DNA of 9,610 nucleotides, from the NCBI GenBank assembly GCA_001805125.1, contig MHEF01000019.1:12888-22497 (forward strand). Reading direction: 5' to 3'. The DNA comes from Nitrospirae bacterium RBG_13_39_12. Lineage in GTDB: Bacteria > Nitrospirota > Thermodesulfovibrionia > Thermodesulfovibrionales > SM23-35. The first letter of the stretch is position 1. Every line of letters starts with the position of its first letter. The notes beneath the pieces were generated by a model. It searched no databases and had not been told where the DNA came from. It saw only the letters and a program-made list of their open reading frames with translations. Shown in pieces: positions 6,842-9,610 of this stretch. A program made the position numbers and the translations under genes.

Positions 6842-6877
6842 AAAAATATATAATCCTGCACAGCATGAAGGTTATGG

Positions 6878-8794
6878 CTACATCTTTACCCCGACTTCTG
6901 TCGCACTTCGCAATGCCGCCCCGATGTTGCCGGGTTCTTTTGCATCACCAATTCTGTATATTTCTTTGACCTTATCTTTAAGAGCATCATAGAGAGAATT
7001 CTCAGGAATGCTTCCGACAGAAGCAATGACAGAATCAGCCTTCAGTTCTTTTGCCGGACCCCTTTTATCTTCTATGAGTACTTTTCCATTTTTGATAGCC
7101 ATCACCTTGCACGTAGTAATAATTGATACGCCCTTCTCTTGCAGTCTGTTAAGGAGTTCCTGTTTTGGAATCTCTTTCATCCTCATTAATGGCTCATTGC
7201 ACAATTCGACAATCGTCACAGTTTTTGATTCTGAGGAAAGCATGTCAGCTGTTTCGCAACCGATATCTCCGGCGCCGATTATAATAATATTGTCACCGGG
7301 TATAACAGTCGCCTTTTCGTATATTGATCTGACGGTGAAGACGAATGGCAGGTCAATTCCCGGAATAGATGGAATGAACGACTTTGAACCTGTGGCGATG
7401 ATAACAGCATCCGGTTTTTGAGAAAGGATTTCCTCCGGAGAAACAGCCTTTCCTAATATGACTTTAACGTTGGTCTTTGCAAGAGAATCCCTCAAATATC
7501 TGCAAAACTCATTTATCCCATCTTTGAACGGAGCCCTGCAAGCAAGATGCAGTTGTCCGCCGAGGGACTTCCCTTTTTCATAAAGGGTAACACCATGCCC
7601 TCTCCGGCTCGCGAGGATTGCAGACTGTATGCCTGCAGGTCCACCGCCGACCACTACAACCTTCTTCTTCTCTGAAGCCGGACTTATTTTCAGACGGTAT
7701 TCCTGTCCGGAAAACGGGTTTATTGTACAACTTCTTCCTAATCCTTTCACGCCCTTATCCGCGCAATCTTCAAGGTCCGAGAGGCAAAACCTAATATCTT
7801 GAACCATTCCTGCTTCTGCCTTTCTGGGTAGATACGGATCAGCAATAAGTGCCCGGGCCATCGCAACAAAATCGGCATCCTGTTCTTTAAGGATTTTATC
7901 TGCAAACTCCGGTGTGTAAATCTTTCCGACTGCAATGACAGGAATGGCAACCACCTTTCTAATCCCCCTCGCCAGATGAACAAGAGGTCCGGGAGGAAGA
8001 TAGTGCGATGGGATAGTCATCCTTTTAGTGGCTTTATTCCCTCCATTTGCGAGTATCGCATCACCTCCTGCTCTCTCTATATATTGAGCAACAACAGTAG
8101 TCTCCTGAAGCGTCAGCCCTCCGTCAACAAACTCATCACAGACGAGTTTAACCATTACCGGGACATCATTCCCGGCTTCCTGCTTAATAAGCCTTATCAG
8201 TTTTATGAGAAACCTCATACGGTTCTCAATACTTCCGCCATACTCATCTGTCCTCTTGTTAGAAAGTGGTGAAAGGAGCTGCGATATAAGATCCCCGTAA
8301 CTCGCCTGGACCTCTATCCCGTCATATCCCAGTTCCATAGCACGTTTTGCGCCATTCGCCATTATCTGTAAAATCTCCTCTGCCTCGGCAGTAGTCATAA
8401 TTTTTATCATAGGGGCAACCCATACGTTCCCCTTTTGCTTAGCTCCAGGAACTTCATGGTCGAATATACGCTCCTTGGGGTAATTAAGCTGCATGAATGC
8501 TTTTACACCCTCTGAATGTATTACATTGAGAAGTCTCTTAATCCCTTCTGCAAACTCGAGCATATCAAATCGTAATTCATTGGGACCTTTATACGCGCGT
8601 GGAAAATCAAGGCATGGACAATCAAGCACAATCATGGCAATACCGCCGCGTGCTCTCTCCCTGTAGAATTCTATCATCCTTTCGTTTACTTTACTGTCAG
8701 TAGAGTATTTTGTTGGATATAAAGACATGATAAGACGATTTTTTAAAACACATGTCCCGATTTTTCCTTCCACGAATATATGAGGAAAGTACAT
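6878..8794 (-). CDS. NADH:flavin oxidoreductase / 2,4-dienoyl-CoA reductase-like (old yellow enzyme type), 638 aa
   Basis: The protein has the FadH architecture: an N-terminal FMN-binding TIM barrel (about residues 1-330), an Fe-S motif, and a C-terminal FAD/NAD(P) disulfide-reductase-like module. Such enzymes pass electrons from NAD(P)H via FAD and a 4Fe-4S cluster to FMN, reducing an activated C=C bond. FAD-binding GGGPAG lies near 383-388, a second dinucleotide fold GAGDIG near 507-512, and the FAD-closing IGDAKEPGNI near 615-624. The cluster motif is spaced exactly as in FadH (C-x2-C-x3-C-x11-C), but the second Cys is Asp340; Cys337, Cys344 and Cys356 remain. The active-site stretch reads EVQASYGDLI (161-170), where old yellow enzymes have H-x-A-H-G-Y and FadH has its catalytic Tyr, so Tyr is replaced by Asp168. 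GGGAGGTGA (8798-8806) fixes the ATG. The natural substrate is unknown; an enoyl-CoA or unsaturated acid is plausible. Confidence 0.9.
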   Translation of the reverse strand: MYFPHIFVEGKIGTCVLKNRLIMSLYPTKYSTDSKVNERMIEFYRERARGGIAMIVLDCPCLDFPRAYKGPNELRFDMLEFAEGIKRLLNVIHSEGVKAFMQLNYPKERIFDHEVPGAKQKGNVWVAPMIKIMTTAEAEEILQIMANGAKRAMELGYDGIEVQASYGDLISQLLSPLSNKRTDEYGGSIENRMRFLIKLIRLIKQEAGNDVPVMVKLVCDEFVDGGLTLQETTVVAQYIERAGGDAILANGGNKATKRMTIPSHYLPPGPLVHLARGIRKVVAIPVIAVGKIYTPEFADKILKEQDADFVAMARALIADPYLPRKAEAGMVQDIRFCLSDLEDCADKGVKGLGRSCTINPFSGQEYRLKISPASEKKKVVVVGGGPAGIQSAILASRRGHGVTLYEKGKSLGGQLHLACRAPFKDGINEFCRYLRDSLAKTNVKVILGKAVSPEEILSQKPDAVIIATGSKSFIPSIPGIDLPFVFTVRSIYEKATVIPGDNIIIIGAGDIGCETADMLSSESKTVTIVELCNEPLMRMKEIPKQELLNRLQEKGVSIITTCKVMAIKNGKVLIEDKRGPAKELKADSVIASVGSIPENSLYDALKDKVKEIYRIGDAKEPGNIGAALRSATEVGVKM

Positions 8795-8835
8795 CTATCA
8801 CCTCCCATCAGCAGGATCTTTTAGACTATGACCAC

Positions 8836-8844
8836 ATTATACCA
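8836..8844 (-). promoter_or_regulatory. Extended -10 promoter for the flavin oxidoreductase gene
   Basis: The minus strand reads TGGTATAAT: a perfect TATAAT (8836-8841) preceded by the TGn extension, 42 bases upstream of the ATG. The -35 region has no good match, which is typical of extended -10 promoters. Confidence 0.6.
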
Positions 8845-8922
8845 GATTGTAAGAATTCGTCTTTATAGATAAAAGGTTTTGCTGCAGTAGCGAAAAGGCT
8901 TGTTTCTTTCTGAAGTCCTCAC

Positions 8923-8951
8923 TTCACAAAATAGTTAAAATGTTGTAAATT
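8923..8951 (+). promoter_or_regulatory. Promoter for the M48 lipoprotein gene
   Basis: TTCACA (8923-8928) is separated by exactly 17 bases from TAAATT (8946-8951). It is about 36 bases upstream of the ATG at 8988, and a GTGGGAGA ribosome binding site (8973-8980) follows. This forms a divergent arrangement with the flavin oxidoreductase promoter in the same 193-base gap. Confidence 0.5.
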
Positions 8952-8987
8952 TTAATCGTTAATCCTTATAAAGTGGGAGAACAAGAA

Positions 8988-9610
8988 ATGAAAAAACAGT
9001 TTGTTTACTTACTGAGCATTTTATTATTCTTTTTTTCTTGTCAAACTGTACCCATAACCGGGAGGCAGCAGCTTAGTTTAATCCCTTCAGAAGGCATACT
9101 CAGTATGAGCTTTCAGTCCTATAGCGAATACCTATCGAAACGTACCATTATCACAGATAACGAAGATGCTCGTATGGTAAAGAGGGTAGGCCGGAGGATA
9201 CAGCAGGCAGTCGAACAATATTTTTCTGAACATAATATGAGAGACCAATTACAGGGATATCAATGGGAATTCAATCTTATCGCCGGTAAAGACATAAATG
9301 CATGGTGTATGCCTGGTGGTAAAGTTGCAGTGTATACAGGCATTCTCCCTATAGTCAAAGATGAAACAGGACTAGCAGTTGTTATGGGACATGAGATTTC
9401 ACATGCGGTCGCAAAACATGGAGATGAACGTATGAGTCAAGGTCTCATCATACAAATGGGTGGAATGTTACTTACTGAAGCACTCTCTCAGAAACCGAAA
9501 GAGACGGCTAATTTATTTATGGCAGCTTATGGGATAGGGGCACAAGTGGGTATCTTGTTACCTTATAGTAGGGTCCATGAAACTGAAGCAGACCGCTTGG
9601 GGTTGATTTT
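8988..9610 (+). CDS. M48 family metallopeptidase, lipoprotein, 3' end outside window
   Basis: The first 207 residues of an M48 peptidase of the periplasmic, lipid-anchored type (LoiP/YcaL/BepA-like). The signal peptide begins MKKQFVYLLSILLFFFSC, with a lipobox ending at Cys18, followed by VPITGRQQL, a family hallmark after the anchor. The zinc motif HEISH is at 135-139, and the third ligand lies in HETEAD (Glu198 with Asp202). NAWCMPGGKVAVYTG (104-118) is the conserved strand before the active helix. The frame is open to the last base. GTGGGAGA at 8973-8980 lies at good spacing from the ATG. It acts in the envelope, in outer-membrane or periplasmic protein quality control; the exact substrate is not predictable. 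It is unrelated in topology to the membrane M48 protease at 2092-3711. Confidence 0.93.
   Translation, partial: MKKQFVYLLSILLFFFSCQTVPITGRQQLSLIPSEGILSMSFQSYSEYLSKRTIITDNEDARMVKRVGRRIQQAVEQYFSEHNMRDQLQGYQWEFNLIAGKDINAWCMPGGKVAVYTGILPIVKDETGLAVVMGHEISHAVAKHGDERMSQGLIIQMGGMLLTEALSQKPKETANLFMAAYGIGAQVGILLPYSRVHETEADRLGLI

Noticed and set aside
6656..6853. Plus-strand 65-codon frame
   Set aside because: It is the antisense shadow of the transposase fragment and has no matching domain.
7008..7421. Open frame of 137 codons antisense to the oxidoreductase gene
   Set aside because: It lies wholly opposite a well-conserved coding region, has no recognisable domain and no good ribosome binding site.
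1..9610. CRISPR array, tRNA or rRNA genes, phage or defence cassette
   Set aside because: No regularly spaced direct repeats, no tRNA-like cloverleaf with a TTCRA arm, no rRNA sequence and no phage or defence genes were seen; nearly all sequence is explained by housekeeping-type genes.

Overview
The window looks like an ordinary chromosomal stretch of a Gram-negative bacterium of moderate to low GC content (about 40% by eye). Supporting signs are a lipoprotein signal peptide, a Der-YihY pair, a LemA/M48 pair, and a 'PPQPPLIKG' palindromic repeat of a type I associate with Nitrospirota, Desulfobacterota and cyanobacteria. My best guess is a Nitrospirota or Desulfobacterota-like anaerobe. This is an inference from gene flavour, not a demonstrated assignment.

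Layout. Positions 1-2011 (+) hold the 3' end of der (ribosome-assembly GTPase), which shares one base (TAATG) with a yihY-like membrane protein gene. Positions 2092-5297 (-) hold a probable three-gene operon, read from 5297 downwards: a DHH-family phosphoesterase, a LemA protein, and a large membrane M48 metalloprotease carrying a GYF_2-like domain and two zinc ribbons. A 258-base upstream region (5298-5555) contains a candidate promoter on each strand and a two-tier inverted repeat. It leads into a 54-codon gene (5556-5720, +) with a TTG start and a strong Shine-Dalgarno. The encoded peptide looks Sm/SH3-like.

That small gene converges with, and overlaps by 4 bases, rsmE (5717-6484, -). RsmE carries an in-frame copy of a degenerate palindromic repeat encoding about 19 extra residues. 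Positions 6605-6841 (-) hold the decayed C-terminus of an IS1595-family transposase. Positions 6878-8794 (-) encode a 638-residue FadH-like NADH:flavin oxidoreductase with one Fe-S cysteine replaced by Asp and a rewritten substrate pocket. From 8988 (+) a second M48 protease, this time a lipoprotein, runs off the window end.

Functional themes are ribosome maturation (der, rsmE), envelope proteolysis (two M48 enzymes of different topology, LemA), nucleotide or phosphodiester turnover (DHH) and flavin-dependent enoyl reduction. I see no CRISPR array, tRNA, rRNA, prophage or defence island. The points most worth a second look are the coding palindromic repeat in rsmE, the Cys-to-Asp substitution and altered active site in the oxidoreductase, the unlisted Sm-like mini-gene with its structured upstream region, and the M48-GYF-zinc-ribbon fusion.
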